Notes: a model not told the origin generated them from the letters alone. 64,000 nt of DNA from Pseudomonas sp. Os17 (GCF_001547895.1 NZ_AP014627.1:1305501-1369500), one strand, 5' to 3'. Shown: positions 9,723 to 19,672, numbered from the stretch's first letter. Translations and numbers: made by a program.

Positions 9723-10532
9723 ATGAGTACAGAAGATCCACGGTTTGCCGGCGTCGCTCGTTTGTATGGCATTGAAGGCCTGGAGCGGCTGCGGGCGGCC
9801 CATGTGGCGATTGTCGGGGTCGGCGGTGTCGGTTCCTGGGCGGCGGAAGCCATTGCCCGCTGCGGGGTGGGCGAGATCTCGCTGTTCGACCTCGACGATG
9901 TCTGCGTCAGCAACAGCAACCGGCAACTGCATGCCCTGGACAGCACCGTGGGCAAGCCCAAGGTCGAGGTCATGGCCGAGCGCCTGCGCGGCATCAATCC
10001 GGACTGCCGCGTGCATGCGGTGGCGGATTTCGTCACCCGCGAGACCATTGCCGAATACATCACCCCGAACATCGACTGCGTGATCGACTGCATCGATAGC
10101 GTGAATGCCAAGGCGGCGCTGATCGCCTGGTGCAAGCGGCGCAAGATCCAGATCATCACCACCGGCGGCGCCGGCGGGCAGATCGACCCGACGCTGATCC
10201 AGGTCTGCGACCTGAACCGCACCTTCAACGATCCATTGGCCTCCAAAGTGCGCTCCACGTTGCGCCGCGACTATGGTTTCTCGCGCACCGTGACCCGGCA
10301 TTACAGCGTGCCCTGCGTGTTTTCTACTGAGCAACTGCGTTATCCGAAACCCGATGGCAGCATCTGCCTGCAGAAGAGCTTTGTCGGCGACGGGGTCAAG
10401 CTCGACTGCGCCGGTGGTTTTGGCGCGGTGATGATGGTGACCGCGACCTTTGGCATGGTGGCGGCGACCAAGGCGGTGGACAAGATCGTTGCCGGCGTGC
10501 GCCGCCCGTCCGAGCGCAGCAAGCCCCTGTAG
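9723..10532 (+). CDS. tcdA: tRNA cyclic-t6A37 synthase TcdA
   Basis: A 269-residue E1-like (ThiF/MoeB-type) ATP-dependent enzyme that dehydrates t6A37 of ANN-decoding tRNAs to the cyclic ct6A form. The Rossmann ATP-binding loop VGVGGVGSW is at about 31–39. IDCIDSVNAK and the GAGGQIDPT segment are characteristic of TcdA/CsdL. The alternative starts GTG 9714 and ATG 9717 lie within the AGGTG that serves as the Shine–Dalgarno, so ATG 9723 is chosen. E. coli TcdA uses CsdA/CsdE, and a csdA–sufE pair follows convergently here, which fits. The stop codon TAG lies in the adjoining REPIN. Confidence 0.93.
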   Translation: MSTEDPRFAGVARLYGIEGLERLRAAHVAIVGVGGVGSWAAEAIARCGVGEISLFDLDDVCVSNSNRQLHALDSTVGKPKVEVMAERLRGINPDCRVHAVADFVTRETIAEYITPNIDCVIDCIDSVNAKAALIAWCKRRKIQIITTGGAGGQIDPTLIQVCDLNRTFNDPLASKVRSTLRRDYGFSRTVTRHYSVPCVFSTEQLRYPKPDGSICLQKSFVGDGVKLDCAGGFGAVMMVTATFGMVAATKAVDKIVAGVRRPSERSKPL

Positions 10533-10660
10533 CCGCTGCCGCAGGCGGCGAGCGGCCCGGCGGGCCGTGGTGGCTTGAGGTCGCTGGAGGTCTGGCGGGA
10601 GAGCGCCAGGCAAGGTCCTGCGGACCTTTTCGCAGCCTCGCAGGCTCGGCAGCGGCTACA
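10529..10660. repeat. REPIN between tcdA and sufE, supplying both stop codons
   Basis: TGTAGCCGCTGCCGCAGGCG (10529 onward) and its inverted partner ending GGCAGCGGCTACA (to 10660). The TAG within TGTAG is the tcdA stop (10530–10532), and the complementary CTA (10656–10658) is the sufE stop. The unit belongs to a GCTGCCGCAGC-core REP family that also occurs at 47072–47171. Confidence 0.85.
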
Positions 10661-11066
10661 GGGGGCCGGCCAGTTCGTTCATGCGCTGCAGCACCGCGTT
10701 CAGGCCGTTGCTGCGCGATGGCGAGAGCTGGCGCGACAGGCCCAACTGATTGAACCAGTCCGCCAGGTCCACCTCGCGCAATTGCTGCGCCGTCAGGCCG
10801 TTGACCCGCGCCAGCAGCAAGGCCACCAGGCCGCGAATCAGCCGCGCGTCGCTGGCGGCGGCAAATTGCCAATGATCATTTTCCAGGCTCGCCACCAGCC
10901 AGACCTGGCTTTCGCAGCCGTGCACCCGATTGGCTTCGACCTTGTCGGCCTCGCTCAGGGCTGGCAGGCGTTCGCCCCATTGCATCAGCAGGCGTGCCCG
11001 CTGTTCCCAGCCGGCAGCGCCCTGGAACACCTGCAGGGCGGCGACGGCATCCGCCGGCAGGCTCAT
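10656..11066 (-). CDS. SufE/CsdE-family sulfur acceptor
   Basis: A 136-residue cytoplasmic protein that takes persulfide sulfur from its partner cysteine desulfurase. The acceptor Cys51 lies in the family phrase VHGCESQVW. The length matches SufE/CsdE (about 138–147). Its ATG overlaps the csdA stop (ATGA), so it is translationally coupled to the desulfurase gene, the usual CsdA–CsdE pairing. Whether it serves Fe–S assembly or the TcdA-linked route cannot be decided here. The stop codon TAG is part of the REPIN. Confidence 0.92.
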   Translation of the reverse strand: MSLPADAVAALQVFQGAAGWEQRARLLMQWGERLPALSEADKVEANRVHGCESQVWLVASLENDHWQFAAASDARLIRGLVALLLARVNGLTAQQLREVDLADWFNQLGLSRQLSPSRSNGLNAVLQRMNELAGPL

Positions 11067-12268
11067 CGCAGCAACTCCAGGGCCTGATCCAGGGCCTCGA
11101 AGAAGCGCTCCAGGTCTTCGGAGTCGTTGTACAGCGCCAACGACACCCGGATCGCTCCGGCCAGCCCCAGGCTTTTCATCAGCGGCATGGCGCAGTGATG
11201 CCCGGCGCGCACGGCAATGCCCTGTTCGGTCAGCAGGTGCGCCAGGTCGGCGTTGTGCACGCCGTCCACGACGAAGCTGACCAAGGCCAGTTGCGGGGAG
11301 CCCAACAGGCGGATGCCGTTGCGTGCCTGCAAGCCCTGCAACAGATAGGCGTGCAACGCGGCTTCGTGCGCCGCCACTGCCGACTGATCCAGGCCGCCGA
11401 GGTAATCCAGGGTCGCACCCAGGCCGATGACCCCGGCAATCGGCGGGGTGCCGGCCTCGAAGCCCAGCGGCGCCGGGCGGAAGCTGGCGTGATGGTAGTC
11501 GGCGTTCTGGACCATCTCGCCACCAAACTGCCAGTGGCGCAGCCCCTTGAGCGCCTCGTGGCGGCCAAAGAGCACACCGACCCCGTCCGGGCCGTAGAGT
11601 TTATGGCTGGAGAACACATAGAAGTCGCAGCCCAGGGCCTGCACGTCATGGCGGCCATGCACCACGCCCTGGGCGCCGTCGATCACGGTCAGTGCGTCCC
11701 GGGCCCTGGCCATGGCCAGCAGCGGGCTCAAGGGCTGCCAGGCACCGAGCACGTTGGACAGCTGGCTTAGCGCCAGCAGCCGCGTTCTCGGGCCGATCAG
11801 GTGGCCGGCCGCCTCGATATCGATCATGCCGTCGGCATCCAGCGGCAGGACGATCAGCTTGAGTTGACGACGTTCGGCCAGTTGCTGCCAGGGCAGCAGG
11901 TTGGCGTGGTGTTCCAGGGCGCTGATGACGATTTCATCGCCCGCTGTGAATTGGTGTTCCAGGCCGTAGGCCAGGAGGTTCAGCGCGGAAGTGGCGCCGT
12001 GGGTGAAGATGATCTGTCCGCTGTCACCGGCATTGAGCCACTGGCCGACCTTGCTGCGGCTGTCTTCGAAGGCCTGGGTGGCGTGGGCGCCGGGCAGGTG
12101 TTGCGCGCGATGCACATTGGCCGCGCCATTGGCGTAGTAGTGGGCCAGGGCGTCCAGCAGGGCTTGGGGTTTTTGCGTGGTGGCGGCGTTGTCCAGGTAC
12201 GTCTGGTCCTGGCGATGCAGGGCGGCGATGGCCGGGAAGTCGGCGCGCCAGGGGGAGGCTACAAGCAT
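11063..12268 (-). CDS. csdA: Class V cysteine desulfurase (CsdA/SufS type)
   Basis: A 401-residue PLP enzyme that converts cysteine to alanine and forms an enzyme persulfide. The PLP-binding Lys223 is in FSSHKLYGP and the catalytic Cys359 in VRAGHHCAM, the short-loop arrangement of group II desulfurases (SufS/CsdA). His120 (ALEHHAN) and Asp197/Gln200 (IDGAQG) are the usual PLP-ring contacts. No sufBCD genes are nearby, and the neighbours are sufE and tcdA, so CsdA is preferred over SufS. It lies 76 bp after dapD on the same strand. Confidence 0.92.
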   Translation of the reverse strand: MLVASPWRADFPAIAALHRQDQTYLDNAATTQKPQALLDALAHYYANGAANVHRAQHLPGAHATQAFEDSRSKVGQWLNAGDSGQIIFTHGATSALNLLAYGLEHQFTAGDEIVISALEHHANLLPWQQLAERRQLKLIVLPLDADGMIDIEAAGHLIGPRTRLLALSQLSNVLGAWQPLSPLLAMARARDALTVIDGAQGVVHGRHDVQALGCDFYVFSSHKLYGPDGVGVLFGRHEALKGLRHWQFGGEMVQNADYHHASFRPAPLGFEAGTPPIAGVIGLGATLDYLGGLDQSAVAAHEAALHAYLLQGLQARNGIRLLGSPQLALVSFVVDGVHNADLAHLLTEQGIAVRAGHHCAMPLMKSLGLAGAIRVSLALYNDSEDLERFFEALDQALELLR

Positions 12269-12290
12269 GGTGGCAGAACTCGTTTGAACA

Positions 12291-12319
12291 GGCCGGGCGC
12301 CGATGATAAGCGCCCGGCC
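12291..12319. terminator. Hairpin between dapD and csdA
   Basis: GGCCGGGCGC (12291–12300), a 9-nt loop and GCGCCCGGCC (12310–12319) form a 10-bp GC stem just after the dapD stop. No T-tract is present, so it may attenuate or protect the 3' end of dapD mRNA. Confidence 0.5.
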
Positions 12320-12344
12320 GGTTCCAGTGAAACCGAATCGCTGC

Positions 12345-13379
12345 TTAGTTGTGAGCGTGCAGCGCTTCGTTCAGCTCGATGGCCGACTTGTGGGTCTTGC
12401 ACTCCACGGCGCCGGTTTCCGAGTTGCGGCGGAACAGCAGGTCCGGCTGGCCGGCCAGTTCCCGGGCCTTGAGCACCTTGACCAGCTGGTTGTTCTCGTC
12501 CAGCAGCGCCACCTTGGTGCCAGCGGTCACGTACAGGCCCGACTCCACGGTGTTGCGGTCGCCCAGGGGAATGCCGATACCGGCGTTGGCGCCGATCAGG
12601 CAGCCTTCGCCGACCTTGATCACGATGTTGCCGCCACCGGACAGGGTGCCCATGGTGGAGCAGCCACCGCCCAGGTCCGAACCCTTGCCGACGAACACGC
12701 CAGCCGATACACGGCCTTCGATCATGCCCGGGCCTTCGGTGCCGGCGTTGAAGTTGACGAAGCCTTCGTGCATCACGGTGGTGCCTTCGCCGATGTAGGC
12801 GCCCAGGCGGATCCGCGCGCTGTCCGCGATACGTACGCCGCTCGGCACCACGTAGTCGGTCATTTTCGGGAACTTGTCCACCGAGAACACTTCCAGCAGC
12901 TCGCCGCGCAGGCGGGCTTCCAGTTGACGCTCGGCCAGCTCGCCCAGATCGATTGCGCCCTGGCTGGTCCAGGCCACGTTCGGCAGCAGCGGGAACACGC
13001 CGGCCAGGCTCAGGCCGTGTGGCTTGACCAGGCGATGGGACAGCAGGTGCAGCTTCAGGTAGGCCTCTGGAGTGGAGGTCAACTGAGCGTCTTCGGCCAG
13101 CAGGGTGGCTACCAGCGGCTTGTGGCTTTCGGCCAGGCGGGTCAGCAAGGCAGCCTGGGTGGCGTCGATGCTCTTCAGCGCATCGGCCATCTGCGCGGCC
13201 TGGGCGGTGGTGAAGGTGATGGCCTGGTTGCCTTCGCTGTAGCCGAGGATCGGTGCGACAGCGGCAACGATTTCGGCGGCAGGATTGAGCAGTGGCGATG
13301 CGTAGAACACTTCCAGCCAAGCGCCTTGACGATTTTGGGTGCCGACACCGAATGCCAGGCTGAACAGGGTAGTGGACAT
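12345..13379 (-). CDS. dapD: Tetrahydrodipicolinate N-succinyltransferase DapD
   Basis: A 344-residue enzyme that transfers succinyl from succinyl-CoA to tetrahydrodipicolinate in the succinylase branch of lysine/DAP synthesis. The C-terminal half is a left-handed beta-helix of hexapeptide repeats (VRIADSARIRLGAYIGEGTT through GNIVIKVGEGCLIGANAG). It is longer than E. coli DapD (274 aa) and has the extended N-terminal domain of the Pseudomonas/actinobacterial form. ATG at 13379. It lies 33 bp after the ArsC-like gene on the same strand. Confidence 0.95.
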   Translation of the reverse strand: MSTTLFSLAFGVGTQNRQGAWLEVFYASPLLNPAAEIVAAVAPILGYSEGNQAITFTTAQAAQMADALKSIDATQAALLTRLAESHKPLVATLLAEDAQLTSTPEAYLKLHLLSHRLVKPHGLSLAGVFPLLPNVAWTSQGAIDLGELAERQLEARLRGELLEVFSVDKFPKMTDYVVPSGVRIADSARIRLGAYIGEGTTVMHEGFVNFNAGTEGPGMIEGRVSAGVFVGKGSDLGGGCSTMGTLSGGGNIVIKVGEGCLIGANAGIGIPLGDRNTVESGLYVTAGTKVALLDENNQLVKVLKARELAGQPDLLFRRNSETGAVECKTHKSAIELNEALHAHN

Positions 13380-13412
13380 GCAGTTACCTCTTGCGAAATT
13401 GAGTGAGCAGGC

Positions 13413-13775
13413 TTACTTGAGCGCCGCTGCGTAAAGGTCTGGCTTGAAGCCAATCAGGGTCTTGTCTCCGAGATCGAGCACCGGGCGCTTGATCATCGAA
13501 GGTTGCGCGAGCATCAGTTCAACGGCTTTCGCCTGGTCGAGATCGGCTTTGCTTTCGTCATCGAGTTTGCGAAAGGTCGTGCCTGCGCGGTTCAACACCA
13601 CCTGCCAACCGTGCTCGTCGCACCATTGGTTCAGGTGCTCACGGTCAATGCCGGAGGTTTTGTAATCGTGGAAGTCATAGCTGACAGCGTGTTCATCGAG
13701 CCAGGTGCGCGCCTTTTTCATGGTGTCACAGGCTTTGATGCCGAAAAGGTGCAACGTTTTACTTGAAGCGGTCAA
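13413..13775 (-). CDS. ArsC/Spx-fold reductase (YffB-like)
   Basis: About 120 residues with a thioredoxin-like ArsC fold. The N-terminal Cys16 in GIKACDTM is the usual thiol, without a second CXXC cysteine, and the C-terminal MIKRPVLD is the cis-Pro/Arg block of the family. YffB/ArsC-like proteins next to dap genes are common in gammaproteobacteria and have a poorly defined glutathione-dependent thiol role; arsenate reduction is not implied. No ATG exists before the Cys motif. The chosen TTG (13773–13775) has AAGGGGG seven bases upstream, making it the most credible start. Confidence 0.82.
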   Translation of the reverse strand: MTASSKTLHLFGIKACDTMKKARTWLDEHAVSYDFHDYKTSGIDREHLNQWCDEHGWQVVLNRAGTTFRKLDDESKADLDQAKAVELMLAQPSMIKRPVLDLGDKTLIGFKPDLYAAALK

Positions 13776-14012
13776 GGAATTGCCCCCTTTGGAGATGCTG
13801 GAGATCAAAGGTCACGGATTATGCCACGACCGCAGCGCTTCGGCGCCGGCCTGAAATCGGCTTTGTCGCAGGTTGTTGCGTGGCAGGGTGCGGGGCTTGC
13901 GACTTATGTGCAGCGGTCAGCGCCAAGTTTAAGCGGCTAATATGGCACTTCGTCGGCGATTCTCAGCTGAGATGCGTACGATTTTTCCTGTTGAGCCTTG
14001 GATTTTCGCTTT

Positions 14013-15659
14013 ATGCAAACCGCCTATACCGTCCTCATCCTGCTGATGCTGGTGAGTCTTTCGCGACTGGTCGGACGGGTGATTCCGCTGCCCTTGCCCT
14101 TGCTACAGATTGTCGCCGGCGCCTTGCTGGCCTGGCCGACCCTGGGATTGCACGTCGCCCTGGACCCGGAGCTGTTCCTGTTCCTGTTTCTGCCGCCGCT
14201 GCTGTTTTCCGATGGCTGGCGCATGCCCAAGCGCGAATTCTGGCGTCTGCGGGGACCGATTCTGACCCTGGCGGTGGGTTTGGTGCTGTTTACCGTGGTC
14301 GGTGCCGGCTACTTCATTCACTGGCTGTTGCCGACCATTCCTCTGCCGGTGGCTTTTGCCTTGGCGGCCGTGCTGTCGCCCACCGACGCCGTGGCGGTGT
14401 CGGCGATTTCCCAGAATCGCCTGCCGACCCCGCTGATGCACATGCTCCAGGGCGAGGCCCTGATGAACGACGCTTCGGGCCTGGTGACCTTCAAGTTCGC
14501 CCTGGTGGCGGCCGTGACTGGGGTGTTTTCCCTGGCCAATGCCAGCCTGACCTTTGTTCTGGTAGCGGTGGGCGGGCTGGCGGTCGGCGTGGCCCTGAGC
14601 TGGTTGGTGGGGCGCCTGCGGGCCTGGATGATCGCCCGCGGCTGGGACGACCCGGCGACCCATGTGGTGTTCATGCTGCTGTTGCCGTTTGCCGCCTATG
14701 TGCTGGCCGAGCGCCTGGGGGCCTCGGGCATTCTCTCGGCGGTGGCGGCGGGGATGATGCAGAGCTGGCTCGACCTGCTGCCGCGCCAGACCAGCACCCG
14801 GCTGCTCAATCGCAGTGTCTGGTCGCTGCTGGAATTTGCCTTCAACGGCCTGATTTTTCTGCTCTTGGGCCTGCAACTGCCGGACATCGTCAAGGCCGTG
14901 GTCAGTCACGAGACCTCGCTCTGGCCGACCCTGTTCTATCGCTGCCTGGATGTGCTGGCGATCTTCCTGGTGCTGTTGGTGTTGCGCTTTATCTGGGTGC
15001 AGAGCATCTGGCGTCTGTCCGGGCTGCTGCGGCGCTGGCGCGGCAAGGGCGAGCTGACCCTGGTGCCCACGGCGCGTTCCTGCTGGCTGCTGACCGTGGG
15101 TGGGGTACGTGGGGCGGTGACCTTGGCCGGTGTGATGTCGGTGCCTTTGTTCCTGGGCGCCGGGGAGGCATTTCCCGAGCGTGACCTGCTGATCTTTATC
15201 GCCGCCGGAGTGATTCTGCTGTCCCTGGTGGCGGCCTGCATTGCCCTGCCGCTACTGTTGCGCGGCATTGTGAAGAGCCCCGACGACAAGCGCCGCGGTG
15301 AAGTGCGCGATGCCTGGCGCAAGACTGCCGAGGCAGCGATCCATGCCCTGGAAGCCGAGGAGGTGGCCGAAACCAGTGAGGTTCCGGACGCGGCGCAAGC
15401 GGCGCTGGCCACCGAGCTCAAGGGACGCTTGATGGCTGAGTACCGGCATCAGTTGGAGGTCTACAACGACTCTGCCGAGGCCCAGGCCCTGGCCTTGCAG
15501 ATGGACTTGCTGGAGCGCCGCCTGCGGCTCAAGGCCCTGCGTGCGCAACGGCTGGAGCTGTATCGCCTGAGCCGACATCACCAGATCGGTGACGATGTGC
15601 TGCGCGAGGTGTTGGCGGACCTGGATTTGAGCGAGGCGAATCTGGGGCTGGTGAAGTGA
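14013..15659 (+). CDS. CPA1-family Na+/H+ antiporter
   Basis: A 548-residue inner-membrane protein with about 12 hydrophobic segments in residues 1–405, followed by a cytoplasmic tail rich in Ala/Glu/Leu that could form a coiled coil. The conserved SPTDAVAVSA block (transport Asp) and EALMNDASG, followed later by GGVRGAVTLAG, identify a CPA1/NhaP-type monovalent cation:proton exchanger. ATG 14013 lacks a strong Shine–Dalgarno; a TTG at 13998 is an alternative. It is divergent from the ArsC-like gene across about 240 bp. The transported ion cannot be told from sequence. Confidence 0.88.
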   Translation: MQTAYTVLILLMLVSLSRLVGRVIPLPLPLLQIVAGALLAWPTLGLHVALDPELFLFLFLPPLLFSDGWRMPKREFWRLRGPILTLAVGLVLFTVVGAGYFIHWLLPTIPLPVAFALAAVLSPTDAVAVSAISQNRLPTPLMHMLQGEALMNDASGLVTFKFALVAAVTGVFSLANASLTFVLVAVGGLAVGVALSWLVGRLRAWMIARGWDDPATHVVFMLLLPFAAYVLAERLGASGILSAVAAGMMQSWLDLLPRQTSTRLLNRSVWSLLEFAFNGLIFLLLGLQLPDIVKAVVSHETSLWPTLFYRCLDVLAIFLVLLVLRFIWVQSIWRLSGLLRRWRGKGELTLVPTARSCWLLTVGGVRGAVTLAGVMSVPLFLGAGEAFPERDLLIFIAAGVILLSLVAACIALPLLLRGIVKSPDDKRRGEVRDAWRKTAEAAIHALEAEEVAETSEVPDAAQAALATELKGRLMAEYRHQLEVYNDSAEAQALALQMDLLERRLRLKALRAQRLELYRLSRHHQIGDDVLREVLADLDLSEANLGLVK

Positions 15660-15673
15660 ACGGATGACGCTTT

Positions 15674-15725
15674 TGCCGGCAAGCCGGCTCCTGCAGGGAG
15701 GGTGCAGGAGCCGGCTTGTCGACGA
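15674..15725. repeat. REPIN between antiporter and dapC
   Basis: TGCCGGCAAGCCGGCTCCTG (15674 onward) and GCAGGAGCCGGCTTGTCGAC (to about 15724) are inverted with a very short spacer. The pair fills the 72-bp gap between converging genes and probably acts as a bidirectional terminator or 3'-end protector. Confidence 0.8.
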
Positions 15726-15731
15726 AGGGGC

Positions 15732-16931
15732 TCAGGCCCGACGCAACACGAAATCGCGAATCCGCTCGGCGGCTTCCACGCATTCCGCCAGCGGCGCGAC
15801 CAGCGCCATGCGCACCCGTCCGGCGCCCGGGTTGGTGCCGTCCACATCCCGCGACAGGTAGGAACCCGGAACCACGGTCACGTGTTCCTGCTCGAACAGG
15901 TCGCGGCAGAAGGCGGCGTCATCCCCGGCCACGTTCGGCCACAGGTAGAAGCTGCCGTCCGGGCGTTGTACGTCCATCACGGGGGCGAGGATCGCCAGCA
16001 CCGCGTCGAACTTCTCGCGGTACAGGGCGCGGTTGGCGCGCACGTGCACTTCATCGTTCCAGGCGGCGACGCTGGCCAGTTGGGTCTGCACCGGCATGGC
16101 GCAGCCGTGGTAGGTGCGGTACAGCAGGAAACCCTTGAGGATCTCGGCGTCGCCGGCAACGAAGCCGGAGCGCAGGCCCGGCAGGTTGGAGCGCTTGGAC
16201 AGGCTATGGAACACCACGCAGCGCTTGAAGTCCTTGCGGCCCAGTTCGACACAGGCGCTGAGCAGGCCCGGCGGTGGGGTCTGCTCGTCGAAGTACAGCT
16301 CGCTGTAGCACTCGTCGGCGGCGATCACGAAGTCGTGTTCGTCGGCCAGGGCGATCAGTTTTTTCAGGGTGTCCAGCGGGATCAGCGCGCCGGTGGGGTT
16401 GCCCGGGGAGCACAGGAAGAGGATCTGGCAGCGCTGCCAGATCTCGGCCGGTACGGCGTCGAAATCCGGGTTGAAGCCGTTTTCATCCAGGCACGGCAGG
16501 TAGTGCGGCTTGGCTCCGGCGAGGAAGGCGGCGCCTTCGTAGATCTGATAGAAGGGGTTGGGGCTGACCACCAGGGCGTCTTCGCCGCGGTTGACCACAG
16601 TCTGGGTGAAGGCGAACAGGGCTTCGCGGGTGCCGTTGACCGGCAATACGTTGCGCGCCGGGTCGATCCAGCCGGTCGGCACGCCGAAGCGGCGCTCGCA
16701 CCAGGCACCAATCGCTTCACGCAGCGCCGGGATGCCCAGGGTGGTGGGGTAGACCGCCATCTGATCGAGGTTGCTGGCCAGGGCTTCGGCGACAAAGCTC
16801 GGCGAGCGGTGCTTGGGCTCGCCGATGGACAGGGCAATCGGGCGCTTGTCCGGGTTGGGCGTCACGGTGCCGAGCAGGGCCCGCAGCTTTTCGAACGGGT
16901 AAGGCTGCAACTGGTTCAGAGCGTTGTTCAT
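15732..16931 (-). CDS. dapC: Succinyldiaminopimelate transaminase DapC
   Basis: A 399-residue class I/II PLP aminotransferase. The PLP Lys246 lies in FHSLSKRSNLPG, with SPGNPTG (175–181) and AADECYSEL (205–212) as the cofactor pocket. Its place next to glnD and near dapD, and the SKRSNLPG-type lysine motif, fit the dedicated DapC that converts N-succinyl-2-amino-6-ketopimelate to N-succinyl-LL-DAP, rather than a general aspartate aminotransferase. The start lies 38 bp after the glnD stop. Confidence 0.92.
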   Translation of the reverse strand: MNNALNQLQPYPFEKLRALLGTVTPNPDKRPIALSIGEPKHRSPSFVAEALASNLDQMAVYPTTLGIPALREAIGAWCERRFGVPTGWIDPARNVLPVNGTREALFAFTQTVVNRGEDALVVSPNPFYQIYEGAAFLAGAKPHYLPCLDENGFNPDFDAVPAEIWQRCQILFLCSPGNPTGALIPLDTLKKLIALADEHDFVIAADECYSELYFDEQTPPPGLLSACVELGRKDFKRCVVFHSLSKRSNLPGLRSGFVAGDAEILKGFLLYRTYHGCAMPVQTQLASVAAWNDEVHVRANRALYREKFDAVLAILAPVMDVQRPDGSFYLWPNVAGDDAAFCRDLFEQEHVTVVPGSYLSRDVDGTNPGAGRVRMALVAPLAECVEAAERIRDFVLRRA

Positions 16932-16969
16932 CGGTGCGTTTTCTCACTCAAAGCGGCGGTTCAGACCTG

Positions 16970-19672
16970 TCAGATGCTCAGGCGGGTCGTTTCGATAGTC
17001 GGTTCGTGGCTGACACTCAACTGTTCGACGATCGCATCCTGCAAGCGGCTGCACAGCTGTGGGTCGGAAAGGGGCTGGTTGTGCGCATCGGTAATGAAGA
17101 ACACGTCTTCCACGCGCTCGCCCAGGGTGGCGATCTTGGCATTCTGCAGCGACAGGTCGAACTCCAGGAAGATCTTGCCGATCCGCGCCAGCAGGCCCGG
17201 GCGGTCCGGGGCGCTGAGCTCGAGCACGGTCACCGGACGCTGGGCGTCGTTGTGGATGGTCACCTCGGGCTCGAAGGCAAAGTGCTTGAGCTGGCGCGGC
17301 ACCCGGCGCTGGATGATGGTCGGGTAGTCGTCGGGGTTGCGCAGGGCGTCGGTCAGGCCCTTGCGGATCTGTTCGACCCGCTGCGGGTTGTTGCCGATCG
17401 ACTCGCCGTCGTTGTCCAGGACGATGTAGGTGTCGAGGGTGAACTGGCTGCTGGAGGTGATGATGCGTGCGTCATGGATGTTCAGGTTGAGCTGGTCCAT
17501 GGCGGCCACGGTCACCGCGAAGAAGTCGTGCTGGTCCGGGGCGTAGATGAAGATCTGGGTGCCGCCCTCGAACTCGCGCTGGGTGATTTCCTTGATCAGC
17601 ACCAACGGGCCGCCGTCCGCCGGCTGCTGGAGGATCGCGTCGCTGTGCCAGGCCACATCGCCGGCGGTGTGGCGCAGGAAGTAGTCGTCGCCCAGTTGCG
17701 ACCAGAGTTGTTCCACTTCGTCCGGGTCGGTGCCGTTGCGCACCAGGATGTCCAGGGCGGCGCTCTGGGTCTGGCGGATCTGCTCTTCGCGGTCCACCGG
17801 GTTTTCCAGGCCGCGGCGCAGGGCGCGCTTGGTTTCGGTGTAGAGCTGGCGCAGCAGGCTGGCGCGCCAGGAGTTCCACAGGGTCGGGTTGGTGGCGTAG
17901 ATGTCGGCGACCGTGAGTACGTAGAGGTAGTCGAGGCGGGTCTGGTCGACCACGGTCTGGGCGAAGTCGTGGATCACCTGCGGGTCGGACAGGTCCTTGC
18001 GCTGGGCGGTGGTGGACATCACCAGGTGGTTCTGCACCAGCCAGACGATCAGCCGGGTGTCCCACAGAGGCAACTGATGGCGCACGCAGAAGGCTTCGGC
18101 ATCCACCGCGCCGATTTCCGAGTGGTCGCCGTGGCGGCCCTTGCCGATGTCGTGATACAGGCCGGCCAGGTAGATCAGCTCGGGCTTGGGCAGCTTGCCC
18201 ATGAGCTTGCTGGCCAGGGGGAATTTCTCGGAGATCGGCGTGTACTGCATCTTGCGCAGGTGCTTGATCAGATTCAGCGTGTGGGCGTCCACGGTATAGA
18301 TGTGGAACAGGTCGTGCTGCATCTGTCCGACGATGAAGCCGAACTCCGGCAGGTAGCGTCCGAGGATGCCGTAGCGGTTCATCCGCCGCAGGTTGCGGTG
18401 GATGCCGATCTCGCACTTGAACAGTTCGATGAACAGGCTGGTGTTGCGGATGTCGTGGCGGAAGTCGTCGTCGATCAGGTGCCGGTGTTCGCGCAGCAGG
18501 CGGATGGTGTCGGCGCGCACGCCCTTGATCTCCGGGTGCTGGGCCATCAGCACGAAGATCTCCAGCATGGCGAACGGGGTGCGCTTGAACACGTTGTCGT
18601 TGATCGCCTCGATATAGCCGTCATGCAGCTGGAAGCGGGCGTTGATCGGCTGCGGCGGGGCTTCGTCCTCGGGGGCGAGGATCACTTCCTCGAAGTGCTG
18701 GATGATCAGGTCGCTCAACTGGGCGATGCTCATCACCACCCGGTAGTACTGCTGCATGAAGCTTTCTATCGACTGCTTGACGTCTTCACCGCTGAACCCC
18801 AGCAGCTCGGCGATGGAGCGCTGGTGATCCAGCAGCAAACGGTCCTCGGCGCGCCCGGCAAGCATGTGCAGGGCGTAGCGGACCTTCCACAGGAATTCCT
18901 GGGAGGAGGCCAGCAGGGCGTTTTCGCTTTCCACCAGGAAGCCTTCGCCGGCCAGGGCTCGCAGGTTCAGGGTGCCGTATTGGCGCCTCGCCACCCAGAG
19001 AATGGTCTGGATATCCCGCAGGCCGCCGGGGGAGCCTTTGACGTTGGGCTCCAGGTTGTATTCGGTGTCGTTGTACTTGTGGTGACGGGCCTTCTGTTCG
19101 GCGCGCTTGGCCAGGAAGAAGTCCTTGCTCGGCCACATGTGCGCGGTGCTGGTGACGTCCAGCATGCGCTGGCGCAGGTGCTCGGGCCCGGCGATGGTGC
19201 GGCTTTCCATCAGGTTGGTGATCACCGTCAGGTCGGCCCGGGCCTCCTCGGCGCACTCGTCCACCGAACGCACGCTTTGTCCGACTTCCAGGCCAATGTC
19301 CCAGAGCAGGGTGAGGAAGCGCTCGATGGAGTCGCGAAAGATCTCGTGATCGGCGTTGTCCAGGAGGATCAGCAGATCGATGTCGGAGTAGGGGTGAAGC
19401 TCGCCGCGGCCGTAGCCGCCGACCGCCACCAGGGTGATGTCGGCCTCGGTGCTCCAGTTGAACTGGTCCCAGGCCTTTTGCAGGATGTTATCGATGAACC
19501 AGGCGCGGTCCTCGATCAGCCGGCGGATTTCCCGTCCGCTGCGAAAGCGGTTGTCGAGCACTTCCCGTGCCTGGCGGATGGCTTTCTTGAAGGCGGCGAT
19601 GGGGCTGGCCTTCAGTGCCAGTTCCGCCTGGAACTGGCCACGGTCGAAGAGTTCGGGATCCACCTGCGGCAT
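16970..19672 (-). CDS. glnD: Bifunctional PII uridylyltransferase/UMP-removing enzyme GlnD
   Basis: A 900-residue sensor of glutamine that uridylylates and deuridylylates the PII protein and so controls glutamine synthetase. The nucleotidyltransferase motif [16 protein letters not shown] (85–100, metal Asp97 and Asp99) is intact. The HD hydrolase motif [14 protein letters not shown] is near residue 510, and two C-terminal ACT domains are suggested by HDARI and by [20 protein letters not shown]. The length is normal for the family. It is in the usual Pseudomonas order map–glnD–dapC. Confidence 0.97.
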   Translation of the reverse strand: MPQVDPELFDRGQFQAELALKASPIAAFKKAIRQAREVLDNRFRSGREIRRLIEDRAWFIDNILQKAWDQFNWSTEADITLVAVGGYGRGELHPYSDIDLLILLDNADHEIFRDSIERFLTLLWDIGLEVGQSVRSVDECAEEARADLTVITNLMESRTIAGPEHLRQRMLDVTSTAHMWPSKDFFLAKRAEQKARHHKYNDTEYNLEPNVKGSPGGLRDIQTILWVARRQYGTLNLRALAGEGFLVESENALLASSQEFLWKVRYALHMLAGRAEDRLLLDHQRSIAELLGFSGEDVKQSIESFMQQYYRVVMSIAQLSDLIIQHFEEVILAPEDEAPPQPINARFQLHDGYIEAINDNVFKRTPFAMLEIFVLMAQHPEIKGVRADTIRLLREHRHLIDDDFRHDIRNTSLFIELFKCEIGIHRNLRRMNRYGILGRYLPEFGFIVGQMQHDLFHIYTVDAHTLNLIKHLRKMQYTPISEKFPLASKLMGKLPKPELIYLAGLYHDIGKGRHGDHSEIGAVDAEAFCVRHQLPLWDTRLIVWLVQNHLVMSTTAQRKDLSDPQVIHDFAQTVVDQTRLDYLYVLTVADIYATNPTLWNSWRASLLRQLYTETKRALRRGLENPVDREEQIRQTQSAALDILVRNGTDPDEVEQLWSQLGDDYFLRHTAGDVAWHSDAILQQPADGGPLVLIKEITQREFEGGTQIFIYAPDQHDFFAVTVAAMDQLNLNIHDARIITSSSQFTLDTYIVLDNDGESIGNNPQRVEQIRKGLTDALRNPDDYPTIIQRRVPRQLKHFAFEPEVTIHNDAQRPVTVLELSAPDRPGLLARIGKIFLEFDLSLQNAKIATLGERVEDVFFITDAHNQPLSDPQLCSRLQDAIVEQLSVSHEPTIETTRLSI

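Noticed and set aside
13763..15184. 473-codon frame overlapping the antiporter gene
   Set aside because: Gly/Ala/Arg-rich shadow of the antiporter in another frame; the antiporter frame has conserved CPA1 motifs.
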